From: VBDM01 sp964430565
GTDB taxonomy: Bacteria > Pseudomonadota > Gammaproteobacteria > Burkholderiales > SG8-39
DNA length: 64,000 nt
NCBI GenBank assembly: GCA_964430565.1
Contig: CAYSFD010000057.1
Coordinates: forward strand, 1-64,000
Reading direction: 5' to 3'
Below the pieces are notes generated by a model. That model saw only the letters and a list, made by a program, of their open reading frames with translations. It did not search any database and had not been told where the DNA came from. Both the position numbers and the translations under genes were made by a program. Below are positions 7,311-15,826 of the stretch, piece by piece (within the stretch, counting starts at the first letter, position 1; every line of letters starts with the position of its first letter).

Positions 7311-8213
7311 TCACGGCGATCCGCCCACTCCCAGCGAATCGGCGGCGGCGGCACGAACGCGGTCTTCGGGATCGCGGAAATCGTGTTCCACGCCGCGATC
7401 CAGAAGCTCCAGTTCCGCGCGCAGCAGAGCGACTCGCTGTGGCGGCACGACCTCGATCAGGTTCTCCAGCATGGCGCGCATGCGGCGGACGACCTGGATG
7501 CTGCCCCTGCCGAACTGCCGGATCTCGGTGATCGCCAGGCTGACGAAATTCTCCCAATCCGGCGTGCGATAGGCGAGGCGCAACTGTCCGGCGTCATCGT
7601 GAACTCGCCCGCTGTCCAGTTGCCGCGCGGCGACCGCGCGCAGCAGGCGATGGATCTGGTCGAGGGCGAGCACGGCGGTGGTCGGGTCATTGATCGCCGG
7701 CGACAGCGCCTTCGCAGCGATGTCGACGATGACGCGGAACGCGAATTCCGGGTCCTGTTCGATCGTGCGCTCCGGCCCGATGGCAACGGCCTGATCCAGT
7801 TCGCGATCGGCAATGCCCTCTCCGCCGCGGTACAAGCGAAACAGCGGATCCCCGCTGGTAACGAAAGTCCCCACCTGGGGAACGAATTCGATCGTGCAGT
7901 CCGCGCGCCGCGCCAGCTCCATGAGGCCTGCCTCATCGAACGCAAGCACGACGCCGGTGCGTCTGCTTGCGACGGTGCGCGACGGTTCGCCCTCAGGCAT
8001 AAGAGCAACATTGGTCGGCGTGTCCTCCGTCCCCGCGACGGGCCGCGGGTATAAGTCTTCGATAACCGCCTGCCCGGCGCTGCCTACGCGGGTGAGAACG
8101 GTAACGGGTGGCAGCGACTTTCCGATGCGGTCGATCAGGTAGAGAAAAACACCGATGCATGCGACGCTGCTGTACACAGCTACCCACAGCGAGACCTGCG
8201 GCACCCATTTCAG
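7311..8213 (-). pseudogene. DUF2254 membrane protein, 5'-truncated
   Basis: About 300 residues matching the C-terminal two thirds of DUF2254 proteins. The last predicted transmembrane helix (VAVYSSVACIGVFLYLIDRI) comes first, followed by the soluble part with SPAINDPTTAVLALDQI and a terminal helical domain. Intact members are about 420-450 residues with three further helices at the N-terminus, missing here. A GTG at 8204-8202 could start translation, but coding resemblance continues a few codons further (LKWVPQVS) and is cut near 8213 by antiporter sequence on the other strand. Confidence 0.7.
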
Positions 8214-9097
8214 CCTGGCGCGGGGCGCTCGCCGATTTCGAGCGCAACGTGGGCAGCGAGATCGAGGATCCGGAGCTCCTTGCCGTCGCGCTGAAGACCG
8301 CCACCATCGTGGTCACGAGCCGCGAGGCGCACGGCAAGACGCTCGCCGAGCTCGCCGCCAATCGCGACCTGGCGCGCGGCGTGTACCTCGAATCGCTGCA
8401 GCGGGGCGAGGAGCTCCTTCCCCGGGAGCGGTGGATCGTGGTCGAACGAGGCGACATCCTGCGCGTCGTGGGGGCGCCCGCGGACGTGGACCGCGCCGCG
8501 CGCCACATAGGCTTCGTCGAACGCGACCTCTCGAAGACCGATCTTGGTTTTGTCGCCGGCGGGATCTGCCTCGGCGTGCTCTTCGGCATGCTCAAGCTCG
8601 ACATCGACAACGTGCCGCTCGGGCTCGGCGCCGCGGGTTCCATTCTGGTCGTGGGCCTCGCGGCGGGCTGGGCGCGCAGCCGCTTTCCCGTGTTCGGTTC
8701 GATCCCGGAGCCCGCGCAGCGGCTGCTTTCCGACATCGGCTTGATCGTATTCATCGCGGTCATCGGCCTGAACGCCGGCCCGCATGCGCTCGCTGCCTAC
8801 CATCACAGCGGCGCGCGCTATTTCGGGAACATCTTCCTTGCGGGTGTCGTCGTGACGATGGCGCCGCTCGTCGTGGGGCTGCTGGTCGCCCGGTACGCGC
8901 TCAAGATGAATCCCTTGATGGTCATGGGAGGCCTCGCCGGCGCCGAGACCTGCGCGCCGGGTTTGAATGCGCTGCGCCAGGCGAGCGGCAGCAATATCGG
9001 CGCGCTATCGTATACAGTGCCCTACGCGATCGGCAACATCCTGCTCACCCTCTGGGGGCCGGTCGTGGTCGCGATCATGTACGCGATCCGAAGTTGA
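8214..9097 (+). pseudogene. AspT/YidE-type antiporter, 5'-truncated C-terminal half
   Basis: From WRGALADFERNVGSE onward the sequence matches the second half of aspartate-alanine exchanger (AspT/YidE/YbjL) proteins: the end of the central TrkA-C-like soluble region (RWIVVERGDILRVVGAPADV), then the five-helix C-terminal membrane domain with LVMGGLAGAETCAPGLNAL and YAIGNILLTLWGPVVV. Intact proteins are about 530-570 residues; about 290 remain. Residues upstream of this point in the same frame are antisense to the DUF2254 remnant. The N-terminal membrane domain needed for transport is absent. Confidence 0.75.
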
Positions 9098-9121
9098 CCG
9101 TCCCCCGATCGGGCCGGTTCG

Positions 9122-9706
9122 CTACTTGGGTTTGGCCGATTTTTCGGCCTTGGTTTCCTTCGGCAGCATCTCCAAAGATAGCGCCTCGGCGTATACGACG
9201 GTGACGAGGTCGCCGAGCTGGATTTCTTCCAGCTTGATGTCGGGGGCGACCTGGAACTCTCGCTCGTTGCCCTGCGGCCCTCTGACCGAGATGGTGCGGC
9301 GAGTGCGATCGAGCGCCTCGACCGTCGCGCTGATCTGCAGCGTGTTGACCACGACGCCGCCGGGCGTGGCGCCCTTGGGGGCGAGGCGGACCTTCTGATC
9401 CTTGGAAACCGAGGCCACACCACCTTTGCTCAAGGCCACGGCAACCGATTCGAAGTAGCGGACCTGGACGCGCGCTCCTTTCTTCACCTTATCGAAATTC
9501 TGGGCCTCAGGCGGGATGTTCATCGTGACTTCGCGCCCTTGGGGGCCGCGAAAGGTCACGGTGCGGGCTTTGCGGTCGACTTTTACCACCGTCACGATGG
9601 CCTCGGACTCTCCCACGACGACTACCCCTTCCTTGATTTGCGCGCTCGCGCAAGGGGCAAGGGCAAGGGCTGCAAGGGCTGCTGCTGCAATAAGCTTGTT
9701 TTTCAT
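9122..9706 (-). CDS. Secreted protein with two tandem homologous domains, function unknown
   Basis: The ATG giving MKNKLIAAAALAALALAPCASAQ was chosen because it starts a clean signal peptide; a longer frame upstream adds unrelated residues. The 194-residue protein contains two copies of the same unit: VDRKARTVTFRGPQGREVTM...GARVQVRYFESVAVAL (about residues 45-95) and LDRTRRTISVRGPQGNEREF...GDLVTVVYAEALSLEM (about residues 130-180). Each looks like a small beta barrel. The tail is Lys-rich. I do not recognise a named function; it is likely periplasmic. Confidence 0.65.
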   Translation of the reverse strand: MKNKLIAAAALAALALAPCASAQIKEGVVVVGESEAIVTVVKVDRKARTVTFRGPQGREVTMNIPPEAQNFDKVKKGARVQVRYFESVAVALSKGGVASVSKDQKVRLAPKGATPGGVVVNTLQISATVEALDRTRRTISVRGPQGNEREFQVAPDIKLEEIQLGDLVTVVYAEALSLEMLPKETKAEKSAKPK

Positions 9707-9798
9707 TTGATTTCCTCTATGCACGGAACCAGACGGTTTCAAAGTACCACGCATCTAGCATGGTATCCATGCCCACTATTGTGCCGGTTTGGGTTTGC

Positions 9799-9854
9799 AA
9801 CCGCAATTCGGTTTTCCGTCCCACAGTCCCAGCCGGTGGGACGGGGTTCTTTTT
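9799..9854 (+). terminator. Tandem hairpins ending in a T-tract: terminator or attenuator before the MetE-like gene
   Basis: A 5-bp stem (AACCG/CGGTT, loop CAATT) at 9799-9813 is followed by a perfect 9-bp stem (CCGTCCCAC at 9816-9824, GTGGGACGG at 9836-9844) and then GGTTCTTTTT. The shape is that of a rho-independent terminator reading rightward. No intact plus-strand gene lies just upstream, and the MetE-like gene starts 60 bp downstream on the same strand, so it may be a leader attenuator. Confidence 0.5.
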
Positions 9855-9913
9855 AAGCGGTCGGTGCGCGTGAGACAATCGGGCCCATCGATCCGACGAG
9901 GGGAACGGAAACC

Positions 9914-11098
9914 ATGTATCGCGCCACCAAGGACATCAAGTTGCCGACCACGATCACCGGCTCGCTGCCGCGCCCGAGCTGGTACACCGAGAACCTGGGC
10001 ACGCGATCGTTTCTCGACGCGATGGTGAGCTCCACCTTTCGCGAGCAGTACGTGGACGCGGTCTCGGTTTATGTGCGCGAGCAGGAGAGCGCCGGCCTGG
10101 ACATCGTCACCGACGGCGACGCTCATTTCGACCAGGACATCGGCGGCCAGAGCTGGACCGCGTATCCGACGCGCCACATGGCCGGCTTCGAACGCGGCAA
10201 CCCGCGCCCGACGCCCGCCGGCAAGGGCGGCTTGTGGTTCCCGCCCGGCCACATCCTGCACGACTACCTGGAAGCGCGCGTCATGGCGAATATCGTCGGC
10301 CCGATCGGCCGTGGCGACCTGCAATACACGCCCATGTGGAAGACCTCCCAGCGGCTGACGAAAAGGCCGGTCAAGTTCGGCACCATCGGTCCGGAGCTGG
10401 TCGCATTCGCCGTGGCAGACCGTCACTACAAGAACATCAAGGACCGCATCTACGCCATCAGCGACGCCTTGAACGAGGAATTGCACGAGCTCGCCGACGC
10501 CGGTTGCGAGGTGATCCAGTTCGAAGAGCCGCAGATCCATCTGCTCGCCGTGCGCAACATCGTCGATGCGGTGATCAACCCGCAGTTCAGCGTCGAGGTG
10601 TTCAACCGCACGGTGAAAGGCCTGCGCGCGAAGACCGAGGTGTGGTGCCACAGCTGCTGGGGCAACCCCTCGCAGCAGCGCATGTTCGCGGCCGTGCAAA
10701 GCTACAAGCCGGCACTGGAGCTGTTCAACAAGGTCGACGCCGACGTCATCACTTTCGAATCGTGCAGCGCCGGTGGCATGGATCTCGAGGCCTTCGGCAA
10801 GACCATCGTCGAGAAGAAGATCGCCATCGGCGTCATCGATCACCATACGCTCCAGGTCGAGCGGCCGGAGGAGATCGCCGACCACATTCGCCGGGCGCTC
10901 AAGCACATTCCGGCCGAGCGCCTTATCCTCAGTTCGGACTGCGGCATGGGCCGCGAAGGCATGAGCCGACGCCACGCCTACTACAAGATGGTGGCGCTGG
11001 TGCAGGGGACGAACATCGTGCGGCGCGAGCTGGGGCTGCCGGAAGCGCAGTGCCTGGCCGCCGACGAGCGCTATTCGCTGGTGGTGCCGACCAAGTGA
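9914..11098 (+). CDS. MetE-core zinc methyltransferase homologue (cobalamin-independent methionine synthase family)
   Basis: A 394-residue single-barrel member of the MetE C-terminal family. All four zinc ligands of MetE are recognisable: His246 and Cys248 in WCHSCWGN, Glu282 in ITFESC, and Cys343 in SSDCGMGREG. ITGSLPRP near residue 15 and DGDAHFDQD match the substrate-side loops. Full MetE is about 750 residues with an N-terminal duplicate domain, absent here, so this is a core-only relative that may transfer a methyl group between substrates other than methyltetrahydrofolate and homocysteine. It leads a tight plus-strand run (19-39 bp gaps) with SnoaL-like, DoxX-like and oxidoreductase genes. 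Actual substrate unknown. Confidence 0.8.
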   Translation: MYRATKDIKLPTTITGSLPRPSWYTENLGTRSFLDAMVSSTFREQYVDAVSVYVREQESAGLDIVTDGDAHFDQDIGGQSWTAYPTRHMAGFERGNPRPTPAGKGGLWFPPGHILHDYLEARVMANIVGPIGRGDLQYTPMWKTSQRLTKRPVKFGTIGPELVAFAVADRHYKNIKDRIYAISDALNEELHELADAGCEVIQFEEPQIHLLAVRNIVDAVINPQFSVEVFNRTVKGLRAKTEVWCHSCWGNPSQQRMFAAVQSYKPALELFNKVDADVITFESCSAGGMDLEAFGKTIVEKKIAIGVIDHHTLQVERPEEIADHIRRALKHIPAERLILSSDCGMGREGMSRRHAYYKMVALVQGTNIVRRELGLPEAQCLAADERYSLVVPTK

Positions 11099-11117
11099 GC
11101 GGAACGGGAGGACAACC

Positions 11118-11744
11118 GTGAAAAAAGAGATGGAAGAGCGCCTCGTCATCCGCGAGCTGGTCGAAAACTGGGCGGTCTGGCGCGATGCCCTGATGTGGGA
11201 CCGGTTCCGCACGGTCTGGCACCCGGAGGGACAGATGTGGGCCACCTGGTTCCAGGGTTCCTACGAGGATTTCATCCGGGTGAACAAGGAAGGCTACGCG
11301 CGCGGCGTGCTCATCCATCACATGCTCGGCGGATCCTCGATCGACATCAAGGGCAGGCGTGCTATTGCGCAGACCAAGATGACGATTTCGCAGCGCGCGC
11401 CGGTCGAGGGCGTAGTGTGCGACGTGCTCTGCACCGGGCGATTCTACGATTTCATCGAGAAGCGTAAGGGCCGCTGGGGTCTGGTGTGGCGGCGGCTCTT
11501 CTACGAAAAAGACAGGCTCGATCCGGTCGCTCCGGGCGCCGTTCCCGGGCTGGATGCGGCGCTGCTCGAGCGCTATCCCATCGGCTATCGCCACCTGGCG
11601 TACTTGCAGACCAAGGTTGGCTACAAGGTGAAGGAGGACATGCCCGGTCTGGACGGTCCTGAGGCTGAAGCCTTGTACGCAAAGGGCGCGGCGTGGCTCA
11701 AGGGCAAGTCGTTCAATTCGCTGTTGCACGGCACACGGGGATAG
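11118..11744 (+). CDS. SnoaL-like / NTF2-superfamily protein
   Basis: A 208-residue protein with a SnoaL-like domain in about residues 5-135: an N-terminal helical stretch (RLVIRELVENWAVWRDALMWDRF), then WHPEGQMWATWFQGSYEDFI and HHMLGGSSIDIKG. The fold forms a hydrophobic pocket used by small-molecule isomerases, dehydratases and ring-cleaving auxiliaries. The His pair at HHML could be catalytic, which I cannot test. About 70 further C-terminal residues are not typical of the minimal fold. It starts 19 bp after the MetE-like gene and probably works on the same compound. Confidence 0.7.
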   Translation: MKKEMEERLVIRELVENWAVWRDALMWDRFRTVWHPEGQMWATWFQGSYEDFIRVNKEGYARGVLIHHMLGGSSIDIKGRRAIAQTKMTISQRAPVEGVVCDVLCTGRFYDFIEKRKGRWGLVWRRLFYEKDRLDPVAPGAVPGLDAALLERYPIGYRHLAYLQTKVGYKVKEDMPGLDGPEAEALYAKGAAWLKGKSFNSLLHGTRG

Positions 11745-11783
11745 ATCCAGAATAACGCCGGCCCGAAAGCAAAGGGGGAGACG

Positions 11784-12155
11784 ATGTCGTTCGCCGACAA
11801 ATTCAATCTGTTGAATGAGTTCAATATCCTGCGCATCATCTGCGGGGCGTTCCTCATCCCGCATATTTACGCCAAGTTCTTCGTGCCCGAGGCGCTCGGC
11901 TTTTTCGTTGCGGCCAAGTTCAAGCCGCCGAAGTTTTGGCTTTACGTCTCGTGCGTCATCGAGGTCGTGCTCGCGGTCGGTCTGATCCTCGGGATCTATA
12001 CGAGCATCGTCGCCTGGGTGGCAGCTCTTCATCTCGGAGTTGCCGCGGTCGCCGTCTATCGCGTCACCGGCGGCAAATGGCTCTGGAACATCGGCGGATA
12101 TGAGTACTGCCTGTTCTGGGCCATCTGCTGCGTCATCGTGGCGATGCACGGATGA
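11784..12155 (+). CDS. DoxX-like small membrane protein
   Basis: A 123-residue protein with four hydrophobic helices: around IICGAFLIPHIYAKF, FWLYVSCVIEVVLAVGLILGIY, WVAALHLGVAAVAVYRV and the C-terminal YCLFWAICCVIVAMHG. It matches the DoxX/DoxD-like layout, including a conserved Glu in helix 2. DoxX proteins occur in thiosulfate-oxidising and redox-linked membrane complexes, but most paralogues are uncharacterised. A GGGGGAG ribosome site lies just before the ATG. It sits in a same-strand run with 39 bp before and 21 bp after. Confidence 0.65.
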   Translation: MSFADKFNLLNEFNILRIICGAFLIPHIYAKFFVPEALGFFVAAKFKPPKFWLYVSCVIEVVLAVGLILGIYTSIVAWVAALHLGVAAVAVYRVTGGKWLWNIGGYEYCLFWAICCVIVAMHG

Positions 12156-12176
12156 GCGGTATTCCGGAATAGGAAA

Positions 12177-13202
12177 ATGATCAACGCGGCCATCGTAGGG
12201 CTGGGCTGGTGGGGCAAGACCCTGGTGGAGTCGCTCGCGGACGGCAGCGACGTCATGCGCTTCGTCGCCATGACGACACGCACGGTGTCGCCGGATGTCG
12301 AGGCCTTCGCCAAGCAACACAGGCTTCGTCTGCTCGACAGTTTCGAGGCGGTGCTCCGCGATCCGTCAATCGATGCGGTGGTGCTGGCGACGCCGCCTTC
12401 CGGACACGTCAGGCAGATCATCGCGGCGGCGGCCGCCGGTAAGCATATTTTCTGCGAAAAACCGTTCTCGTACTCCAAGAGTGACGCCCAAACGGCTGTG
12501 GACGCCGTCATCAAGGCCAAGCGCACGCTCGGCCTCGGCTACAACCGCCGCTTCCATCCGGAAATGGTGAAACTGCGCGAGCGGATTCGCTCGGGCGACT
12601 TGGGCATCATCCAGCACATCGAATGCAATATGGCGCATCCCAACGCGCTGTACTTCAAGCCGGCGGCCTGGCGCGCGGCTAAAACTGAGGCGCCGGTCGG
12701 AGGTCTGGCGTCGCTCGGCGTGCACGCGGTCGATGCCTTCATCGACCTGTGCGGCGAGTACGAGCGCGTCTATTGTCAGAGCTTCGCGCGCGTCGTACAG
12801 GGCGAAATCGACGATACCACCTCCATGCTGTTCCGAATGAAAGCCGGCATGTCGGCTTATCTCAGCACGATCACCACCACCGGTCCCGGTTTCAGCTTCC
12901 ACGTATTCGGCTCCAAGGGCTGGCTGCGGCTTGAAGGCGTCACGCACGTCGCCGGCGCCTCATCCGAAGAGCGGCGAACGCAGTTGTTCGGCACGTGCAA
13001 ATACCAGCCGCTCAAAGGCCCGCTGGAAGTTTGGGAGGCCGAAAAGCTCGACGTAACCCGCGCCTGTTTCGAAGCGTTCGCACGCGCGGCCGAAGGCGGC
13101 CCGGCCTTCCCGATCACGCCCGACCAGATCATTCATGGCGCGTCAGCCACCGAGGCGATCATCCGCTCGGCATCGAGCGGAAAAGTCGAGAACGTCACCT
13201 GA
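12177..13202 (+). CDS. Gfo/Idh/MocA family NAD(P)-dependent oxidoreductase
   Basis: A 341-residue two-domain oxidoreductase. The N-terminal Rossmann fold begins IVGLGWWGKTLVESL. The EKP motif (HIFCEKPFSYS) with the family's conserved Lys is near residue 96, and the C-terminal alpha/beta domain contains GLASLGVHAVDAFIDLCG, whose His is in the catalytic position. The family oxidises or reduces sugars, inositols and other polyols. It closes the compact MetE-like/SnoaL/DoxX/oxidoreductase run. Exact substrate not deducible. Confidence 0.85.
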   Translation: MINAAIVGLGWWGKTLVESLADGSDVMRFVAMTTRTVSPDVEAFAKQHRLRLLDSFEAVLRDPSIDAVVLATPPSGHVRQIIAAAAAGKHIFCEKPFSYSKSDAQTAVDAVIKAKRTLGLGYNRRFHPEMVKLRERIRSGDLGIIQHIECNMAHPNALYFKPAAWRAAKTEAPVGGLASLGVHAVDAFIDLCGEYERVYCQSFARVVQGEIDDTTSMLFRMKAGMSAYLSTITTTGPGFSFHVFGSKGWLRLEGVTHVAGASSEERRTQLFGTCKYQPLKGPLEVWEAEKLDVTRACFEAFARAAEGGPAFPITPDQIIHGASATEAIIRSASSGKVENVT

Positions 13203-13216
13203 GGTATTCGTAACAG

Positions 13217-13244
13217 TTAAGTGGCGCAAAGTGGCGCGTACAAT
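13217..13244 (+). promoter_or_regulatory. Candidate promoter with tandem 10-bp repeat before the lipoprotein gene
   Basis: TTAAGT (13217-13222) and TACAAT (13239-13244) are spaced 16 bp apart. Between and over them, AAGTGGCGC occurs twice with a 10-bp period (13219 and 13229), one helical turn. This could be a tandem operator. The -35 match is weak. Confidence 0.4.
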
Positions 13245-13286
13245 TACGGGTGTATAAATCGACCATCGTTTCTAAAGGGGACATCC

Positions 13287-13952
13287 ATGAAGTCATCTTT
13301 TCGGGCTTGGTCAATCGCGGTTGTAATTGTTTGGGGATTGGCCGGCTGCGTGGCCACAGCTAACTATCAGCGCGGGCCGCGGGTGAAGGTGGAGAACTCG
13401 ACGGAGATCGGCAAGCCGCGCGCTGAGGTTTGGAGAAGCGCCGTGCCCAAGTTGGCGGGGCAATTTTTCGTGATTAACAACATGGACCAGGCTTCCGGTT
13501 TGATCAATCTCAGCTACGCGGGCGATCCGGAGCCCTATCTGAACTGCGGGCAGGTCACGATCCAGATGGAAGGGGTCGAACCGGTAACGTTCCCGGCTGC
13601 GCGGGCTCAACAACGTTTCGCTGGCGGCGGGGCGACTCCGGGATCAACAATGGTCGACCGCACTATGCACCTCGAAGGGCGAATCAATCTCATCTTCCAA
13701 GAGATGACGGCCACAAGTACACGCGTCACCGCCACGACTCGCTACGTTGTCACCCAGGAGGTGGTTCGCAGATCGACAACGAGCAGCCAAGTGCCGGAGC
13801 GCGACCGCGAATCCGTTTCCTTCAACACCAATCTCGTCGGGACTTTCCGACCAGTGGCCTTCGTCCATCAGCCAAGGAGCGAAGTCGGAGTTGGTATTGA
13901 GTGCCACGCTACCGGCGCCTTTGAGCGAGACATTCTGAACCTCGTGAAGTAG
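13287..13952 (+). CDS. Outer-membrane or periplasmic lipoprotein, function unknown
   Basis: The ATG giving MKSSFRAWSIAVVIVWGLAG was chosen because AAAGGGG precedes it and a lipoprotein signal follows at once, with lipobox LAGC at residues 18-21. The frame is open 22 codons upstream without a signal-like start. The mature protein has a beta-rich region with NSTEIGKPRAEVWRSAVPKL near the start, like small BamC-type or DUF-family lipoproteins that begin with a helix packing on a sheet. No enzymatic motif seen. It separates the oxidoreductase and EboE-like genes and may have its own promoter. Confidence 0.7.
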   Translation: MKSSFRAWSIAVVIVWGLAGCVATANYQRGPRVKVENSTEIGKPRAEVWRSAVPKLAGQFFVINNMDQASGLINLSYAGDPEPYLNCGQVTIQMEGVEPVTFPAARAQQRFAGGGATPGSTMVDRTMHLEGRINLIFQEMTATSTRVTATTRYVVTQEVVRRSTTSSQVPERDRESVSFNTNLVGTFRPVAFVHQPRSEVGVGIECHATGAFERDILNLVK

Positions 13953-14015
13953 GCCTTCCCGCCGTCCGTTACTCGTCGGAAAAGCAGCCCTCACAGTCAT
14001 CGAGCAAGCAATCAC

Positions 14016-15215
14016 ATGGATCTCGGCAACGGCCTCGGCCACCTGACCTATTCAACCCTCGTCCACCCCGGCGACACCTGGGAGGAAATGTGGACGAGCC
14101 TCATCACCTATGTCCCCAGGGTCAAGGCGCGCGTCGCCCCGAAAGTGCCGTTCGGCGTGTCGCTGCGGCTGTCGGCAAGATCGGCCGAAACCCTGGTCAA
14201 CAGTCGCGCCGAACGCGACAAGCTCAAGAAATTCCTGGCCGACAACGATATGTATCTTTACACCGTGAACGCCTTTCCGTACGGGCCGTTCAAGAATCAG
14301 GTCGTCAAGGAGCAGGTCTACGAGCCGGATTGGCGCTCCGAGGAGCGCACGCGCTACACCAGCAACGTCGCGGACGTGCTCGCCGACGTCGTGCCCGAGG
14401 GAATCTCGCCGTCGATCCAAAGCGCGCCGCTCGGCTTCAAGCCGCGCGTGACCGGCGCCGACGTGGTCGCGAGCTACACCGAGCACGTGCTGCGCGTGGC
14501 CGCGCACCTGGTCGCGCTCGCCTCGCGGACCGGGCGCACGGTGACGCTCGCGCTCGAGCCGGAGCCTTATTGTTTTCTCGAGACCACCGACGAGACGGTC
14601 GCCTATTTCACGAACCACCTCTATTCGGGAGCCGCCGCGACGAGGCTCGCCAAGCTCGCCGGCATTCCGATCTCGGAAGCGCATATCGCGCTGCGCCGGC
14701 ACGTCGGCGTGGTGTTCGACATCTGCCATCAAGCGGTCGTGTACGAGAACATCGCCGAGTCGCTGCAAAAGCTCGTCGATGCGGGGATTCCGATTTTCAA
14801 GCTGCAGGAGGCGGCGGCGATGCGGGTTCCGGAGGTCACGCAGAAGATCGTCGACACCCTCGCGCGCTATGCGAAATCGATCTATCTCACGCAGACGGTG
14901 GAGAAAAAGGACGGCAAGCTCACGCGCTTTCTAAATCTGGAGGACGCCTTCAAGGCCTGGCACGCGAATCCCGGGCCCCGCGAATGGCGCACCCACTTCC
15001 ACGTCCCGGTGTTCCTCGACAGTCTGGGTGAGTTGGGCACGACGCGCTTTGCCATCGAGGACGCGCTCAAGTTCCACAAGGCGAACCCGCTCTCGCGACA
15101 GCTCGAAATCGAGACCTACACCTGGGACGTGCTGCCAGAACATCTGAAGACCGGCGACATCGTCGACTACGTCACGCGCGAGATCGAATGGGTTCGCGGC
15201 CAACTCGCTTCCTGA
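14016..15215 (+). CDS. EboE-like metabolite-traffic protein (xylose-isomerase-like TIM barrel)
   Basis: A 399-residue protein matching EboE: GHLTYSTLVHPGDTWEEMW at the start, FGVSLRLSARSAETL, YLYTVNAFPYGPF followed by VVKEQVYEPDWRSEERTRY, and LALEPEPYCFLET. EboE belongs to the ebo gene set, linked to moving cytoplasmic metabolites or isoprenoid-linked compounds to the periplasm, and has a sugar-phosphate-isomerase-type barrel with Glu/His metal ligands. No other ebo gene (such as the eboC prenyltransferase) is present. The stop codon lies 10 bp before what was once the next gene's start, now interrupted by a toxin-antitoxin insertion. Confidence 0.7.
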   Translation: MDLGNGLGHLTYSTLVHPGDTWEEMWTSLITYVPRVKARVAPKVPFGVSLRLSARSAETLVNSRAERDKLKKFLADNDMYLYTVNAFPYGPFKNQVVKEQVYEPDWRSEERTRYTSNVADVLADVVPEGISPSIQSAPLGFKPRVTGADVVASYTEHVLRVAAHLVALASRTGRTVTLALEPEPYCFLETTDETVAYFTNHLYSGAAATRLAKLAGIPISEAHIALRRHVGVVFDICHQAVVYENIAESLQKLVDAGIPIFKLQEAAAMRVPEVTQKIVDTLARYAKSIYLTQTVEKKDGKLTRFLNLEDAFKAWHANPGPREWRTHFHVPVFLDSLGELGTTRFAIEDALKFHKANPLSRQLEIETYTWDVLPEHLKTGDIVDYVTREIEWVRGQLAS

Positions 15216-15250
15216 AGGGAACACCATGAAGCTTGGATTCATAGGCACGG
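15206..15250 (+). repeat. Left copy of a 45-bp duplication bracketing a toxin-antitoxin module
   Basis: Contains the end of the EboE-like gene, a ribosome site, and the first eight codons of the downstream dehydrogenase gene (reads MKLGFIGT, then loses homology). It matches 15827-15871 at 41 of 45 positions. The dehydrogenase frame opened here reaches a stop shortly after, so this copy is non-functional. Confidence 0.85.
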
Positions 15251-15296
15251 CTGCGCCATGGTATTCTTTTTGGCATTGCGGCCGCTTGGAGCAGCG

Positions 15297-15521
15297 ATGA
15301 CTACACCCGTCCACGAACTGGAGGCTCAGGTTCTGGGTCTTGCGCCCGAGGAGCGTGCTCGCTTGCTGGAGCTGCTGATCGCCAGCTTCGAGCCGAAGTC
15401 CAAGGCGCAAGAGGAGTGGATGAAGCTCGCTCTTCGTCGCCGGGACGACGTGCAGTCGGGGAAGGTTGCCATGGTTCCCGGGGATGAAGCCCTCGCGCGT
15501 GTTCGGTCACGGCTCGGGTGA
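15297..15521 (+). CDS. Addiction-module antitoxin, Unstab_antitox family
   Basis: A 74-residue protein starting MTTPVHELEAQVLGLAPEER, the pattern of the small antitoxins (Pfam Unstab_antitox) in which LSxxERxxLxxxLxxSL is followed by W. Here it reads LAPEERARLLELLIASF then QEEWMKLALRR. I chose this ATG over an upstream in-frame ATG because it has a GGAGCAGCG ribosome site and a normal length. It overlaps the toxin gene by four bases (GTGA). It has no DNA-binding domain of its own. Confidence 0.8.
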   Translation: MTTPVHELEAQVLGLAPEERARLLELLIASFEPKSKAQEEWMKLALRRRDDVQSGKVAMVPGDEALARVRSRLG

Positions 15522-15814
15522 GCTATTGGATTCACCCGGACGCTGAAGCTGAACTTGGAGACGCTGCGGTCTATTATGCGCAACACGCAAGCCATGCCGT
15601 CGCGGAAGCTTTCCTGGCCGAGTACGAACGTGTTCGAGATCTCATTGTCGAGAACCAGCAACTCGGTCCTCACGGCGAACAAGGTCTGCGTCTGTACCAC
15701 TTCGACCGCTTCCCCTACACACTGATCTATGGGGAGAACGCGGGTCTCGGTCCTCAAATTTTCGCCGTCGCACACCAGAGCCGGGAACCAGGCTATTGGG
15801 CGTCTCGTCGGTAG
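15518..15814 (+). CDS. RelE/ParE-family toxin
   Basis: A 98-residue protein with a GTG start, matching RelE/ParE toxins: the N-terminal WIHPDAEAELGDAAVYYAQ helix, the LGPHGEQGLRLYHFDRFPYTLIY strands and the C-terminal IFAVAHQSREPGYWASR, where His and Arg sit in the usual place for the catalytic or binding face. RelE members cut ribosome-bound mRNA and ParE members poison gyrase; sequence alone does not say which. It is coupled to the antitoxin by a 4-bp overlap. Confidence 0.8.
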   Translation: MSYWIHPDAEAELGDAAVYYAQHASHAVAEAFLAEYERVRDLIVENQQLGPHGEQGLRLYHFDRFPYTLIYGENAGLGPQIFAVAHQSREPGYWASRR

Positions 15815-15826
15815 CAGTTGGGTCGG

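Noticed and set aside
9755..9913. SAM or cobalamin riboswitch before the MetE-like gene
   Set aside because: The leader is short and holds only two simple hairpins; none of the conserved riboswitch cores is visible.
9776..11245. A 489-codon minus-strand frame opposite the MetE-like gene
   Set aside because: The plus-strand protein keeps all four zinc ligands; the antisense reading has no family features.
10929..12320. A 463-codon minus-strand frame opposite the SnoaL-like and DoxX-like genes
   Set aside because: It is a shadow of genes with recognisable domains and ribosome sites.
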